Assembly: GCF_030413635.1 (NCBI RefSeq)
Contig: NZ_CP129235.1
Span: 1,364,001 to 1,428,000 of the forward strand
DNA length: 64,000 nucleotides
Direction: 5' to 3'
Source of the DNA: Planococcus shenhongbingii
Lineage (GTDB): Bacteria > Bacillota > Bacilli > Bacillales_A > Planococcaceae
Shown here: piece by piece, positions 1 through 9,219 of the stretch
Layout of the letters: every line of letters begins with the position of its first letter
How positions within the stretch are numbered: the first letter of the stretch is position 1
The notes under the pieces: generated by a model
Seen by the model: only the letters and a program-made list of their open reading frames with translations
Database searches by the model: none
Told to the model about the DNA's origin: nothing
Position numbers and translations under genes: made by a program

Positions 1-2
1 GG

Positions 3-1751
3 ATCGGGAAATCGGAAGGGGCGGAACTTGAATTCCAGATAGATGGAAACAGCCATTCGTTCCGTGCCTTCACCACTCGCCCGGACACGATTTTTGGTGC
101 GACGTATGCGGTTTTGGCGCCGGAACATAAATTGGTGTCAGAAATAACAACTCCTGACCACAAAGAAGCGGTTGAAGCTTATATTGATGAAGTGAAGACG
201 AAAAGCGATTTGGAACGCACAGATTTGGCGAAATCGAAAAGCGGCGTCTTCACCGGTGCTTACGCTATTAATCCAGTAAGCGGTGAAAAAATGCCGGTCT
301 GGATTGCGGACTACGTGCTTGCGACTTATGGAACAGGCGCCATCATGGCGGTTCCAGCACATGACGAACGCGACTATGAATTCGCGAAGCAATTCGATTT
401 GCCGATTGTTGAAGTGGTTTCAGGAGGAGATATTTCAACTGAAGCTTATGCAGGGGACGGCGAATTGATCAACTCCGGCTTCTTGAATGGATTGAATAAA
501 AAAGAAGCGATTGAAAAAGCGATTGCCTGGCTTGAAGAGCACGGCGTTGGTGAGAAGAAAATTACGTACCGCCTTCGTGACTGGTTATTCAGCCGCCAGC
601 GTTATTGGGGCGAGCCAATTCCAATTATCCACTGGGAAGATGGCACAATGACACCTGTCGAAGATAAAGACTTGCCGTTGATGCTTCCAGTGACGACTGA
701 CATTAAACCAAGCGGCACAGGCGAATCACCGCTTGCCAATATTACGGAATGGGTCCATGTCGTCCATCCGGAAACAGGTATGAAAGGGCGCCGGGAAACC
801 AATACAATGCCGCAATGGGCAGGCAGCTGCTGGTACTACTTGCGCTATATCGATCCAACAAATGACGAAGTTTTGGCCGATCCGGAACTATTGAAGCACT
901 GGCTTCCGGTTGATGTCTATATCGGCGGGGCAGAACATGCCGTTCTGCATTTATTGTATGCGCGCTTCTGGCATAAAGTGCTTTACGATATCGGTGTGGT
1001 TTCCACGAAAGAGCCATTCCAAAAATTGTTCAACCAAGGCATGATTTTGGGTGAAGGCAACGAAAAAATGTCGAAATCCAAAGGCAATGTCGTCAATCCT
1101 GACCAGATCATCGAAAGCCACGGAGCGGACACACTTCGCCTTTATGAAATGTTCATGGGGCCGCTTGAAGCTTCCATCGCCTGGTCCACAAACGGCCTTG
1201 ACGGCGCTCGCCGTTTCCTTGACCGTGTTTGGCGCTTATTGATTGAAGAAGAGCAATTGAGCGGCAAAGTCGTTGCTGGAACTGGCGGCCAATTGGAAAA
1301 AGTTTATCACCAAACGGTTAAGAAAGTAACGGAAGATTTTGAAGGGCTTCGCTTCAATACCGCTATTTCTCAAATGATGGTATTCATTAACGAAGGCTAT
1401 AAAGCAGAGTCGATTCCAAAAGAATACGTAGAAGGCTTTGTAAAACTCTTGTCTCCGATTGCTCCTCACGTAGCTGAAGAGCTATGGGAGAAATTGGGCC
1501 ATACAGAATCGATCACGTATGCAGCTTGGCCACAATACGATGAGTCGAAAATGATTGACGACGAAATCGAAGTGGTTGTCCAAGTAAACGGCAAAGTCAG
1601 AACGAAACTTGTTATTGCCAAAGACTCAACGAAAGAACAATTGGAAGCAGCAGCGCTTGCGAACGATCAAATCGTAAAAGCGGCGGACGGCAAACAGATC
1701 CGTAAAGTGATCGCGATTCCAGGGAAATTGGTAAACGTCGTAATTGCGTAA
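3..1751 (+). CDS. leuS: Leucyl-tRNA synthetase, 3' part (5' end outside window)
   Basis: Charges tRNA-Leu with leucine in the cytosol. The reading frame is open from base 3, so the gene starts upstream of the window; 582 C-terminal residues are present. Visible parts are the end of the CP1 editing domain (the TTRPDT segment encoded near 75-95), the WYYLRY and [20 protein letters not shown] catalytic-core segments, the KMSKS loop encoded at 1065-1079, an anticodon-binding helical domain, and a C-terminal domain ending in a [12 protein letters not shown] segment. This is the bacterial LeuS architecture. A strong terminator follows the TAA stop. Identity is secure; only the N-terminal third is missing. 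Confidence 0.97.
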   Translation: MGKSEGAELEFQIDGNSHSFRAFTTRPDTIFGATYAVLAPEHKLVSEITTPDHKEAVEAYIDEVKTKSDLERTDLAKSKSGVFTGAYAINPVSGEKMPVWIADYVLATYGTGAIMAVPAHDERDYEFAKQFDLPIVEVVSGGDISTEAYAGDGELINSGFLNGLNKKEAIEKAIAWLEEHGVGEKKITYRLRDWLFSRQRYWGEPIPIIHWEDGTMTPVEDKDLPLMLPVTTDIKPSGTGESPLANITEWVHVVHPETGMKGRRETNTMPQWAGSCWYYLRYIDPTNDEVLADPELLKHWLPVDVYIGGAEHAVLHLLYARFWHKVLYDIGVVSTKEPFQKLFNQGMILGEGNEKMSKSKGNVVNPDQIIESHGADTLRLYEMFMGPLEASIAWSTNGLDGARRFLDRVWRLLIEEEQLSGKVVAGTGGQLEKVYHQTVKKVTEDFEGLRFNTAISQMMVFINEGYKAESIPKEYVEGFVKLLSPIAPHVAEELWEKLGHTESITYAAWPQYDESKMIDDEIEVVVQVNGKVRTKLVIAKDSTKEQLEAAALANDQIVKAADGKQIRKVIAIPGKLVNVVIA

Positions 1752-1768
1752 TAAAGAGAAATTTAAAG

Positions 1769-1810
1769 AGCCTGTCCGGACCAGCTTAGCGCTGGTGGAC
1801 AGGCTTTTTT
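1769..1810 (+). terminator. leuS rho-independent terminator
   Basis: Long GC-rich stem (AGCCTGTCC... paired with ...GGACAGGCT) followed by a run of six T, 18 bases after the leuS stop. Confidence 0.9.
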
Positions 1811-1871
1811 GTACTGGTGCAAGCAAAGGGGATCATGAACTCAAAATTGCGGCTGAATCCAAAAAATCATG

Positions 1872-1966
1872 CTGAACGCAGATAAACATTTTCTAACGCA
1901 GATAAATTGTCAGGAACGCAGATATAATTCCATGGGCGCAGATAAAATGAAATAAACGCAGATATA
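1872..1966. repeat. Five ACGCAGATA units phased at exactly 20 bp
   Basis: The core CGCAGATA begins at 1877, 1897, 1917, 1937 and 1957, so the period is exactly 20 bp. The bases between cores are AT-rich and not conserved. The array lies between the leuS terminator and the end of the convergent flavoprotein gene and encodes nothing obvious. The rest of 1811-2069 holds no gene that I can support. Confidence 0.85.
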
Positions 1967-2069
1967 TGGATTCATAAAGAATCAACGTTCAATCCGGCAT
2001 CCTTTTCCCAGCATTTCAGTCCTAATAGAAAAGCCGTCCACGTATAGGCGGACGGCAAGGAAAATATTA

Positions 2070-3335
2070 TTAAGAGGTATGGGCAAATGCAGCAGCACTT
2101 CTGCCTGCCACATTTCCAGTGACCAGTGCGGAAGTGATATTATAGCCCCCGGTGTAGCCGTGGATATCCAGGATTTCTCCACAGAAGTACAGGCCGGGCT
2201 TTTTGCGGGAAGCCATTGTTTTTGGTTCGATTTCTTTAATCGACACTCCGCCGCCAGTAACAAATGCTTTTTCAATCGGTTGCGTGCCTGTAACGAACAT
2301 TGAGAAACTTGTCAATTGCTGGGCAAATGCGCGCACTTTGTCGCTTGCAAGCTCCGCTCCGACTGCTTGCGGATCGATTCCTGCGCGTTCCATCAAAAAC
2401 AGCAGCCAGCGTTCCTGAGTGATGCTTTTCCAAACGTTTTTCACCGCTTTTTTCGGCTCGTCTTTCATCATTTTATGAAGCAATTGAAAGGCCGATTCGG
2501 CATTTTCTTCCGGCAGCGTATTGATGCGCATTTCCACAGGCTGGCCGCCGTTTTTCTTCATTTCTTTGACGACATACTGGCTGCAGCGGAGAACCGCCGG
2601 GCCACTTAAGCCGAAATGGGTGAACAGCATATCCATTTGATGTGTGATGAGTGTTTTTCCTTTTTTATTCAACACGGATACTGCCGCGTCGCGAAGAGCA
2701 AGACCTTGCAGTTCGCGGTTGATGATAAATGGCTCTTTCGATAATAACGGAACTTCAGTGGGGTATAAGTCGGTAACCGTATGGCCGGCTTTTTCCGCCC
2801 ATGGATACCCATCTCCAGTTGAGCCTGTTTGCGGTACCGCTTTTCCGCCAACTGCGACAACAATCGCTTTTGCTGTAAATTCTTCCCCGGAATGAAGGCG
2901 AACTCCTGTCACTTTTTCGTCAGTCATCAACAGCTTTTTTACAGGTGAATCCAATAAAACTTTAACGTTCAGCCGGTCCATTTCCTGGAACATGGCATCA
3001 GCCACGTCCTGTGCCCGGTTTGAAACCGGGAACATGCGACCATGGTCTTCTTCTTTAAGCGAGACACCCAAGCCTTCAAAAAAAGCGATGATGTCTTCGT
3101 TATTGAATACGGAAAACGGACTGTATAAAAATCGTCCATTGCCTGGAATGTTTTTGACAATTTCTTCAAGAGGCAAGCGATTGGTCACATTGCAGCGTCC
3201 GCCGCCTGAGATAACCAATTTTTTGCCCAGCTTTTTGCCTTTTTCAATCAATAAAACCTTTTGGCCTTCGGAAGCCGCAGCGACCGAAGCCATTAATCCT
3301 GAGGGACCCCCGCCGATAATTATAACGTCATACAT
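2070..3335 (-). CDS. NAD(P)/FAD-dependent oxidoreductase, HI0933/BaiN-like family
   Basis: A 421-residue flavoprotein. The N-terminal Rossmann dinucleotide fold reads [17 protein letters not shown] (GxGxxG). It is followed by [17 protein letters not shown], a signature of the HI0933-like/YtfP family, and near the C-terminus by [19 protein letters not shown], the second FAD contact. The physiological substrate of this family is mostly unknown. The frame stays open to about 3539, but that extension reads through an intergenic repeat, so the ATG at 3333-3335, directly before the Rossmann fold, is taken as the start. The SD is weak. The gene converges on leuS; the B. subtilis counterpart is probably ytfP. 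Confidence 0.88.
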   Translation of the reverse strand: MYDVIIIGGGPSGLMASVAAASEGQKVLLIEKGKKLGKKLVISGGGRCNVTNRLPLEEIVKNIPGNGRFLYSPFSVFNNEDIIAFFEGLGVSLKEEDHGRMFPVSNRAQDVADAMFQEMDRLNVKVLLDSPVKKLLMTDEKVTGVRLHSGEEFTAKAIVVAVGGKAVPQTGSTGDGYPWAEKAGHTVTDLYPTEVPLLSKEPFIINRELQGLALRDAAVSVLNKKGKTLITHQMDMLFTHFGLSGPAVLRCSQYVVKEMKKNGGQPVEMRINTLPEENAESAFQLLHKMMKDEPKKAVKNVWKSITQERWLLFLMERAGIDPQAVGAELASDKVRAFAQQLTSFSMFVTGTQPIEKAFVTGGGVSIKEIEPKTMASRKKPGLYFCGEILDIHGYTGGYNITSALVTGNVAGRSAAAFAHTS

Positions 3336-3360
3336 AAAATAAGAACTCGCTTTCGTTTTT

Positions 3361-3486
3361 ATTAGTGTCCAGACTCCAGCGCCTAGCTCCTCGGTCATAA
3401 GCCAGCCCAGCTGTGCGGCAAAGAACGCCACTTCGCTGTTCTGTCTTATGCCTGCCGGAGCTGAACAGGCGCTTCCGCTTTTCTCA
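3361..3486 (-). repeat. Intergenic palindromic repeat R1, copy 1
   Basis: Read on the minus strand it starts AAAAGCGGAAGCGCC, passes GGCATAAGAC and GGCTTATGACC, and ends GGAGCTAGGCGCTGGAG. GCGCCT/AGGCGC and AGCTCC/GGAGCT are inverted, so the RNA could fold. Homologous copies lie at 6022-6135 and 8089-8262. It sits just upstream of the flavoprotein gene. Confidence 0.8.
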
Positions 3487-3643
3487 AGTATACACCATGC
3501 GAGAAAACTCGTTGAGTAATTTCTTTTATAGGTGTACACTATCGTGTAGATTGTTTTTTTATCCCGCTATAATATCAGTGTGTTAGAAGAAGTTTTCCAC
3601 GCTGATGAATGTTTTTTATTTTGAGAAAGTCAGGAAGTGTAAA

Positions 3644-5251
3644 ATGTCAACGCTAATTAAAGGAACTGCTATATTAACCTTGGGTTTGTTTTTATCAAAA
3701 ATCCTTGGAGTCATTTACGTCATCCCGTTTTACGACATGGTAGGGGAAGAAAATATCGGCCTTTACCAATATGCTTATATACCTTATAACTTGATGCTGT
3801 CGCTGGCAATTTCGGGAGCGCCGATCGCTTTTTCGAAATTTGTCGCGAAATACAATTCGCTCGGAGACTATGAAACCGGCAGGAGATTATTGAAATCCGG
3901 TTTGCTGACGATGATGATCACCGGCTTTGCTGCATTCCTCCTGTTGTATTTCTTTGCAGGTCCGCTTGCGGAAATTACCATCAATAAAAACGAAAAAGTC
4001 CATACCGTGCAGGACGTCAAAGAAGTGATTCAATGGGTAAGTTTTGCTTTGATCGTCGTGCCGTTCATGAGTTTGTTCCGCGGGTTCTTCCAAGGCTACA
4101 ATTTCATGATGCCAACAGCCGTATCCCAGCTGATTGAGCAAATCATCCGTATTGTGTTTCTGCTTGGAGGAGCCTACCTGGTTCTGAATGTCTTTGACGG
4201 CACTCCGGAAACCGCTGTTCAGATTGCAGTGCTGTCCGCATTTGTCGGGGCACTTGGCGGCGTTCTCGTTCTGTTCTATTATTGGAGAAAGAAAAAGCCG
4301 GAGTACAACGAACTGCGCGCTAAATCGGTTGAATCCTACGATGTGCGGCTGCGGGATATGTATAAAGAAATTGCCATCTATGCCGTACCTGTTGTTTTTT
4401 TAGGAATTGCCAATCCATTGTTCCAGTTTGTCGATATGCTGACGTTCAACAATGCGATGAGCACAACAGAAAATGCAGCCAGTTCAAGTATTTACTTGGG
4501 CATGCTGAACTTAACAACGCATAAACTGGTGATGATTCCGGTAATGCTTGCTACAGGTTTCTCGATGGCGCTAATTCCATTGATCACCAAATACTTTACG
4601 AATAAAGAATATAACTCGGTCAACCGGACTTTGGATCAAACGTTCCAGATTCTCTTATTTTTGACACTGCCGGCAGTTGTCGGAATGACGATGTTGTCTG
4701 ACGAACTTTACCATGTGTTTTATGAAATCAGTGCGCCGGGATCAGAAATTCTTTCACATTATTTGCCGGTGGCGATTTTGTTTGCCATGTTCCCGGTTAC
4801 CGCTTCGATTCTGCAAGGAATCAACCAGCAAAAATGGATCATTTTAAATTTACTGATCGGCTTATTATTAAAATTGGCATTGAACGTTCCGTTGATTGAG
4901 CGTTTTGAAACAGATGGGGCAATTGCTGCCACAATCATCGGTTATGTCGTGGCTATCGGCATGAACTTAGCTGTCATTAAAAAAACAATGGATTACCGGT
5001 CGAACATGGTTGTGCGGCGTTTATTCCTGATTGTTATATTGAATATAGTGATGGCAGCAGTGGTGTATTTTGTTTTGGCCGGAGTAGATTTGTTTATCGG
5101 CATGGATACGAAATTCCATTCGGTTGTACGCATTCTGATTGTCGGTGGAATTGGCGGAGCAGTTTATGGCTATATCAGTTTAAAAACGGGCATCGCCCAA
5201 AAACTGCTGGGAGAGCGTTTGACCAAATATACACGGAAATTCGGTTTCTAG
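3644..5251 (+). CDS. ytgP: Polysaccharide/lipid flippase of the MOP superfamily, YtgP-like
   Basis: A 535-residue polytopic membrane protein with about 14 predicted helices, starting MSTLIKGTAILTLGLFLSKI as in MviN/MurJ-like and PST flippases. In B. subtilis YtgP is a Wzx-like protein reported to complement E. coli MurJ, so export of lipid-linked cell-wall precursor is the likely role (family knowledge). The ATG at 3644 is preceded by AGGAAGTG; an in-frame ATG at 3605 lacks an SD and adds a non-hydrophobic leader. The next gene starts 9 bases after the stop, so the two are probably co-transcribed. A TATAAT at about 3570 may be the promoter. Confidence 0.88.
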   Translation: MSTLIKGTAILTLGLFLSKILGVIYVIPFYDMVGEENIGLYQYAYIPYNLMLSLAISGAPIAFSKFVAKYNSLGDYETGRRLLKSGLLTMMITGFAAFLLLYFFAGPLAEITINKNEKVHTVQDVKEVIQWVSFALIVVPFMSLFRGFFQGYNFMMPTAVSQLIEQIIRIVFLLGGAYLVLNVFDGTPETAVQIAVLSAFVGALGGVLVLFYYWRKKKPEYNELRAKSVESYDVRLRDMYKEIAIYAVPVVFLGIANPLFQFVDMLTFNNAMSTTENAASSSIYLGMLNLTTHKLVMIPVMLATGFSMALIPLITKYFTNKEYNSVNRTLDQTFQILLFLTLPAVVGMTMLSDELYHVFYEISAPGSEILSHYLPVAILFAMFPVTASILQGINQQKWIILNLLIGLLLKLALNVPLIERFETDGAIAATIIGYVVAIGMNLAVIKKTMDYRSNMVVRRLFLIVILNIVMAAVVYFVLAGVDLFIGMDTKFHSVVRILIVGGIGGAVYGYISLKTGIAQKLLGERLTKYTRKFGF

Positions 5252-5260
5252 GAGGGCATT

Positions 5261-5974
5261 ATGCGTTTAGATAAATTTTTATCGAATATGGGCTACGGTT
5301 CCCGAAAAGAAGTAAAAGTCCTGCTGAAATCAAAAGCTGTGGAAGTAAACGGGGAAGTGGTGCGTGATCCGAAAGTCCACGTGAATGAAACAGCGGATCT
5401 TGTCACAGTCAGCGGAGAAAAAGTTGAATACACGGAATTTATCTACTTGTTGATGAACAAACCACAAGGCGTGATTTCGGCGACAGAAGACAAGTACGAA
5501 GGGACGGTAATCGATTTGCTGGAGGAAGCAGAGCGGAATTTTGAGCCGTTTCCTGTCGGCCGGCTCGATAAAGATACGGAAGGCTTTTTGCTGCTGACAA
5601 ACGACGGCAAACTGGCGCATGAATTATTGTCCCCCAAAAAGCATGTCGATAAAAGATATTTCGCTGTGATAGATGGAAAGGTGACTGCTAAAGATGGAGC
5701 AGCTTTTGAACAGGGTGTTATGCTGGATGACGGTTATGTCACAAAGCCAGCACAGCTGAAGATCTTGAAGAGCGGAGAAAAATCCGAAATTGAATTGACC
5801 ATCACTGAAGGAAAGTTCCACCAGGTGAAACGGATGTTTCAGAGTGTTGGAAAAGAAGTGACTTATTTAAAAAGATTGTCCATGGGGCCGCTGGAATTAG
5901 ATCCGAAACTTAAACTCGGAGAATACCGCCATTTGGCTGAAGAGGAAATCGAATTATTAAAACAAAGAAAATGA
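5261..5974 (+). CDS. 16S rRNA pseudouridine synthase, RsuA family (YtzG-like)
   Basis: Isomerises a uridine of 16S rRNA, by homology U516 of the small subunit. The 237-residue protein has an N-terminal S4 RNA-binding domain (MRLDKFLSNMGYGSRKEVK, residues 1-60) and a RsuA/RluB-type catalytic domain with the GRLDKDTEGFLLLTNDG motif, whose Asp is the catalytic nucleophile in this family. EGKFHQVKRMF near residue 185 is also typical. An AGGAGGG SD precedes the ATG, 9 bases after the flippase stop. A terminator follows at once. Confidence 0.92.
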   Translation: MRLDKFLSNMGYGSRKEVKVLLKSKAVEVNGEVVRDPKVHVNETADLVTVSGEKVEYTEFIYLLMNKPQGVISATEDKYEGTVIDLLEEAERNFEPFPVGRLDKDTEGFLLLTNDGKLAHELLSPKKHVDKRYFAVIDGKVTAKDGAAFEQGVMLDDGYVTKPAQLKILKSGEKSEIELTITEGKFHQVKRMFQSVGKEVTYLKRLSMGPLELDPKLKLGEYRHLAEEEIELLKQRK

Positions 5975-6001
5975 CCGCATCTGTTGCGGTCATTTTCTTT
6001 G
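5968..6001 (+). terminator. Terminator of the ytgP-rsuA-type unit
   Basis: AAAATGACCGCA, a short loop, TGCGGTCATTTT, then CTTTG. The stem overlaps the stop codon of the pseudouridine synthase gene. Confidence 0.85.
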
Positions 6002-6021
6002 TTTAGGGAGCATCTTTGCAT

Positions 6022-6135
6022 TGTCTGAACTCCAGCGCCCAGGTTCTGGGGGATGTAAGCTTTCAGCTTTCTGACAAAAAGCGTCGTTTTGCTAAATCGT
6101 CTTATGCCGTCGAATCTAACGGGCGCTTGAGCTTA
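6022..6135 (-). repeat. Intergenic palindromic repeat R1, copy 2 (diverged)
   Basis: On the minus strand it contains GACGGCATAAGACGA and ends CTGGGCGCTGGAGTTCAG, matching the order of motifs in the copies at 3361 and 8089 but with more substitutions. It fills the space between the rsuA-type terminator and the 3' end of the ytzE-like gene. Confidence 0.65.
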
Positions 6136-6357
6136 TTACGATGTCATTTTGACCTTTTTATGCGTCGTTGTCCATTTGCCGCGAGTTGGGCTTTCTACCA
6201 AGTCGTTAAAGGCTAACACATTCAAATCTCTTTGAATGGTGCGAGGAGTGATGCCGAATTCATCGACTAAATCTTGCGTAGTTACAGTTCCGTTATCACG
6301 GATGTACTTATACATATCTTTAATTCGAATTAGCATGCGATCAGTTGTAGGTTTCAA
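6136..6357 (-). CDS. ytzE: Small DeoR-type helix-turn-helix regulator, YtzE-like
   Basis: A 73-residue protein that is essentially one winged helix: MLIRIKDMYKYIRDNG, then VTTQDLVDEFGITPRTIQRDLNVL as the HTH. There is no ligand-binding domain, as in B. subtilis YtzE. The target is unknown. The best start is a TTG (6355-6357) about 11 bases after AAGGAG; a GTG four codons upstream overlaps the SD itself and is less likely. Transcription is divergent from pepV, and the shared 300-base gap probably holds both promoters. Confidence 0.75.
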   Translation of the reverse strand: MKPTTDRMLIRIKDMYKYIRDNGTVTTQDLVDEFGITPRTIQRDLNVLAFNDLVESPTRGKWTTTHKKVKMTS

Positions 6358-6369
6358 TATTAGAACCAC

Positions 6370-6657
6370 TCCTTCATCTTTTTTCCAATAGGCAAAGACT
6401 AGCGGACGATAAGCTGAGGTATACTCAACGGTCTTGAAATAAAAGCCAATGACATCCCCTTTTTTTATAAAAATCTGTCAAATAGTATTATCTGACAATT
6501 TGATTATAGCGAAAAAACAATCTAAATTCTACAATTAACGATTATTTCATATAAAATTAACATTGCAGAGATATTATAATTTGTGTAAATTTGCTTCTAG
6601 TTCTTTAAATTTCTCGTAAAAGGTGTACAATAATTTTAACTAAAAGGGGAGTGAATT
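6370..6657. other. Divergent intergenic region ytzE/pepV
   Basis: AT-rich region with no gene. It contains the inverted repeat TGTCA-N12-TGACA (about 6476-6497), possible -10 boxes TATAAT (about 6575) and TACAAT (about 6624), and the pepV SD GGGGAG before 6658. I could not assign a convincing -35. Confidence 0.4.
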
Positions 6658-8043
6658 ATGGATTGGCAATTAGAAGCTGAAAAACGAAGAAATGAAATCA
6701 TCGAGGAATTGCAGCAATTAATCGCAATTCCAAGTATTTTAAGTGAAGAAAACACCCTGGAAGCCCCTTTTGGAACAGAAGTTAAACGAGCTTTAGAGTG
6801 GTTTATGGACAAAGGCGAAAAACGCGGCTATCAAGTGAAAAACGTAGCCAATATGGCAGCTCACCTGGAAACAGGAGAAGGCGAAGAATTGCTTGGAATT
6901 TTAGGCCATGTGGATGTAGTTCCAACAGGAACCGGCTGGACAAAAGATCCGTTCGGCGGAGAAATTGAAGGAAACAAATTGTATGGCCGTGGAGCAATCG
7001 ATGACAAAGGACCGACAATTGCGGCTTGGACAGCGTTGAATATGGTGAAAGAAGCAGGATTTGAATTTACGAAACGGGTACGTTTAATCATCGGTACGGA
7101 TGAAGAAAGCGGCTTTCGCTGCGTTGAGCGGTATTTTGAAACAGAAGAAATGCCGACAATGGCTTTTGCTCCAGATGCTGATTTCCCGATTATCAATGCG
7201 GAAAAAGGGATTGCATCACTTGTTTTTTCAAAAAAGACGTGGACAAAAAAAGATGCATTAATCACTTTCTCTTCCGGCAGCCGCACCAATATGGTACCGG
7301 ATTTAGCAGAAGCTGCAGTCATTGGGGATTTGAGCGAGTGGCAACAAGACTTTGAAGGTTTTTGCAGTAAACAAGGAGTTCAAGGTGAAATTGAAGCCGA
7401 TGATGGCAAGCTCCATTTAACCCTTCATGGCAAGTCGGCTCATGCAATGGAGCCGGATGACGGGGTGAATGCGGGTGTCCTGCTGGCGTTGTTTTTAAGA
7501 AACAAGTTGGACGGCGATGGCAAAGCATTCACCGGATTTGTCGCTGATCATTTTTATAACGATTCACGAGGCCGGCATCTTGGCCTTGATTTCACCGATA
7601 CGGTTTCCGGAGATACGACGTTTAACGCCGGAATTATTCATTTTGAACAAGATAAACGGGCGGCAGTAGAAGTCAGCATGAGGTATTCAATCAGTTATCC
7701 ATTTGAAGAAAAAATGGCAAATGTGAACCCGGATGATTTTGCTTTAGAAATCCGATCCAATTCCATTCCTCATTATGTAGATGGCAACGACCCATTCATC
7801 AAAACGCTTCAAAATGCTTATGAAAAACAAACTGGCAATACCGCAAACCTTCTAGCCATTGGCGGAGGAACTTATGCGCGGGTATTGCAAAAAGGTGTGG
7901 CATTCGGCATGCTGTTTCCAGGCGAGAAGGATGTTGCCCACCAAGCGGATGAATTTGTCGATATCGACAATCTAATAAAAGCCACAGCAATTTATGCTGA
8001 GGCAATCTATCAATTAGCTTGTAAGAAAAGCGGAGAAGCCTGA
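6658..8043 (+). CDS. pepV: Dipeptidase PepV, M20 metallopeptidase
   Basis: Cytosolic zinc dipeptidase that releases amino acids from dipeptides. The 461 residues carry the M20 hallmarks: LGHVDVVPTG (His84, Asp86), the bridging region RGAIDDKGP (Asp115/Asp116) and TDEESG (Glu149/Glu150), then a lid/dimerisation insert with HGKSAHAMEPDDG and a C-terminal GGTYARVL segment that resembles PepV rather than ArgE/DapE. A GGGGAG SD precedes the ATG. It is followed by an R1 repeat and then the D-amino-acid transaminase gene, the same order as in related genomes. Confidence 0.93.
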   Translation: MDWQLEAEKRRNEIIEELQQLIAIPSILSEENTLEAPFGTEVKRALEWFMDKGEKRGYQVKNVANMAAHLETGEGEELLGILGHVDVVPTGTGWTKDPFGGEIEGNKLYGRGAIDDKGPTIAAWTALNMVKEAGFEFTKRVRLIIGTDEESGFRCVERYFETEEMPTMAFAPDADFPIINAEKGIASLVFSKKTWTKKDALITFSSGSRTNMVPDLAEAAVIGDLSEWQQDFEGFCSKQGVQGEIEADDGKLHLTLHGKSAHAMEPDDGVNAGVLLALFLRNKLDGDGKAFTGFVADHFYNDSRGRHLGLDFTDTVSGDTTFNAGIIHFEQDKRAAVEVSMRYSISYPFEEKMANVNPDDFALEIRSNSIPHYVDGNDPFIKTLQNAYEKQTGNTANLLAIGGGTYARVLQKGVAFGMLFPGEKDVAHQADEFVDIDNLIKATAIYAEAIYQLACKKSGEA

Positions 8044-8088
8044 TCAATCTCGACAGGCTTAAGACAGAACACGCAGGAAATCCTGATT

Positions 8089-8262
8089 TCAGGAAAAGCG
8101 GAAACAGCCGTTTAAGTTCGGCAGGTATAAGACGGACTGCCGAAGCGGCGCTTTTGGCCGCACAGGTGGGACGGTTTATGACCCGAGAACTTGGCTGTTG
8201 AAGCTGGCCAAGTAGTGGGCTGACTTAAGACCCCGAGAGACTGGGCGTCAGAGCTAGCCAGT
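8089..8262 (+). repeat. Intergenic palindromic repeat R1, copy 3 (longest)
   Basis: Begins GGAAAAGCGGAAACAGCC, contains GGCAGGTATAAGACGGACTG, GGCGCTTTTGGCCGCACAG and GGTTTATGACCCGAGAACTTGGC. It then continues with a second, shorter half-unit (GGGCTGACTTAAGACCCCGAGAGACTGGGCGTCAGAGC written as separate motifs), so it may be one full and one truncated unit. It fills the pepV-dat gap, which otherwise holds only the dat SD. Confidence 0.75.
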
Positions 8263-8288
8263 AAAAAATGAGAAAAGAGGGATTAGAC

Positions 8289-9137
8289 ATGGATTGGATT
8301 TTGCATAATGGCGAATTTATTCGGGAAAATGAGTTGAACGTTTCTAAGGAAGACCGGGGGTACCAATTCGGAGATGGAATTTATGAAGTTATCCGGGTAT
8401 ATGAAGGCAATTTGTTCACCGCTGCAGAACATATCGACCGTTTTTACGAAAGCGCTGAGAAAATTAAAATTGTCATTCCGTTTACAAAAGATGTATTTCA
8501 CAAACAGATGTATGACTTAGTGGAAATGAACGAAATCGATAACGGGCAAGTATATGTGCAAGTGACTCGCGGAGACGCGATTAGACAGCACCATTTCCCG
8601 CAAGCGACATCGCCGGTGATTGTGGCTTATACGAAAAAAGTGGAGCGTCCTGTGGAAATGATGGAAGCAGGCGTTAAAGCGAAATTTATTGAAGATATTC
8701 GCTGGCTGCGCTGTGATATCAAGAGCTTGAACCTTCTGGGAAATGTTCTGGCAAAACAGGAAGCGCATGAAGCTGGCAGCTACGAAGCCATTCTGCACCG
8801 TGGAGAAGTTGTCACGGAAGGTTCTTCTTCAAATATGTACGGCTTAAAAAATGGCGTTATTTATACACATCCAGCAAGCAATTTGATTTTAAACGGCATT
8901 ACTAGAAGAGTGATTTTTAATCTCTGCAAAGAGCTGGGAATCACTGTCCAAGAAACTGCTTTTACTAAAACCGAGGCACTCGAAATGGATGAATTCTTCA
9001 TGTCATCGACAACAGCTGAAATCATGCCGATTATCCAAATTGATGGACAGGATATTGGAGATGGAGTTCCTGGTGAACTGACGCAAAAGCTTCAGCAAGC
9101 ATTCGAAGCCAACTTGAAGTTAACAGTAAAATCATAA
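8289..9137 (+). CDS. dat: D-amino-acid transaminase
   Basis: PLP enzyme of fold type IV that interconverts D-alanine and D-glutamate, supplying D-amino acids for peptidoglycan. The 282-residue sequence has EDRGYQFGDGIYEV near the N-terminus and WLRCDIKSLNLLG with Lys145, the PLP Schiff-base lysine at the same position as in the Bacillus sp. YM-1 enzyme. EAILHRGEVVTEGSSSN and MSSTTAEIMP complete the phosphate-binding and active site. The ATG at 8289 follows AAAGAGGG; an ATG seven codons upstream lacks an SD. A terminator follows. Confidence 0.94.
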   Translation: MDWILHNGEFIRENELNVSKEDRGYQFGDGIYEVIRVYEGNLFTAAEHIDRFYESAEKIKIVIPFTKDVFHKQMYDLVEMNEIDNGQVYVQVTRGDAIRQHHFPQATSPVIVAYTKKVERPVEMMEAGVKAKFIEDIRWLRCDIKSLNLLGNVLAKQEAHEAGSYEAILHRGEVVTEGSSSNMYGLKNGVIYTHPASNLILNGITRRVIFNLCKELGITVQETAFTKTEALEMDEFFMSSTTAEIMPIIQIDGQDIGDGVPGELTQKLQQAFEANLKLTVKS

Positions 9138-9148
9138 TTAGTGAATAA

Positions 9149-9180
9149 AGTGGTCGGCGAAAGCCGATCGCTATTTTTTT
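9149..9180 (+). terminator. dat terminator
   Basis: AGTGGTCGGC-GAAA-GCCGATCGCT stem with a GAAA tetraloop and a T7 tract; two G-U pairs. Confidence 0.9.
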
Positions 9181-9219
9181 GTAATGATTTGAATGGTAAA
9201 CTGAAGAAAGGTGATGATT

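Noticed and set aside
3336-3539. N-terminal extension of the flavoprotein frame
   Set aside because: The extension reads through intergenic repeat R1 and precedes the Rossmann-fold methionine; the same repeat occurs elsewhere outside genes.
6476-6497. TGTCA-N12-TGACA before pepV as an operator
   Set aside because: Five-base arms in very AT-rich DNA are expected by chance and no regulator is implied; noted in the region entry only.
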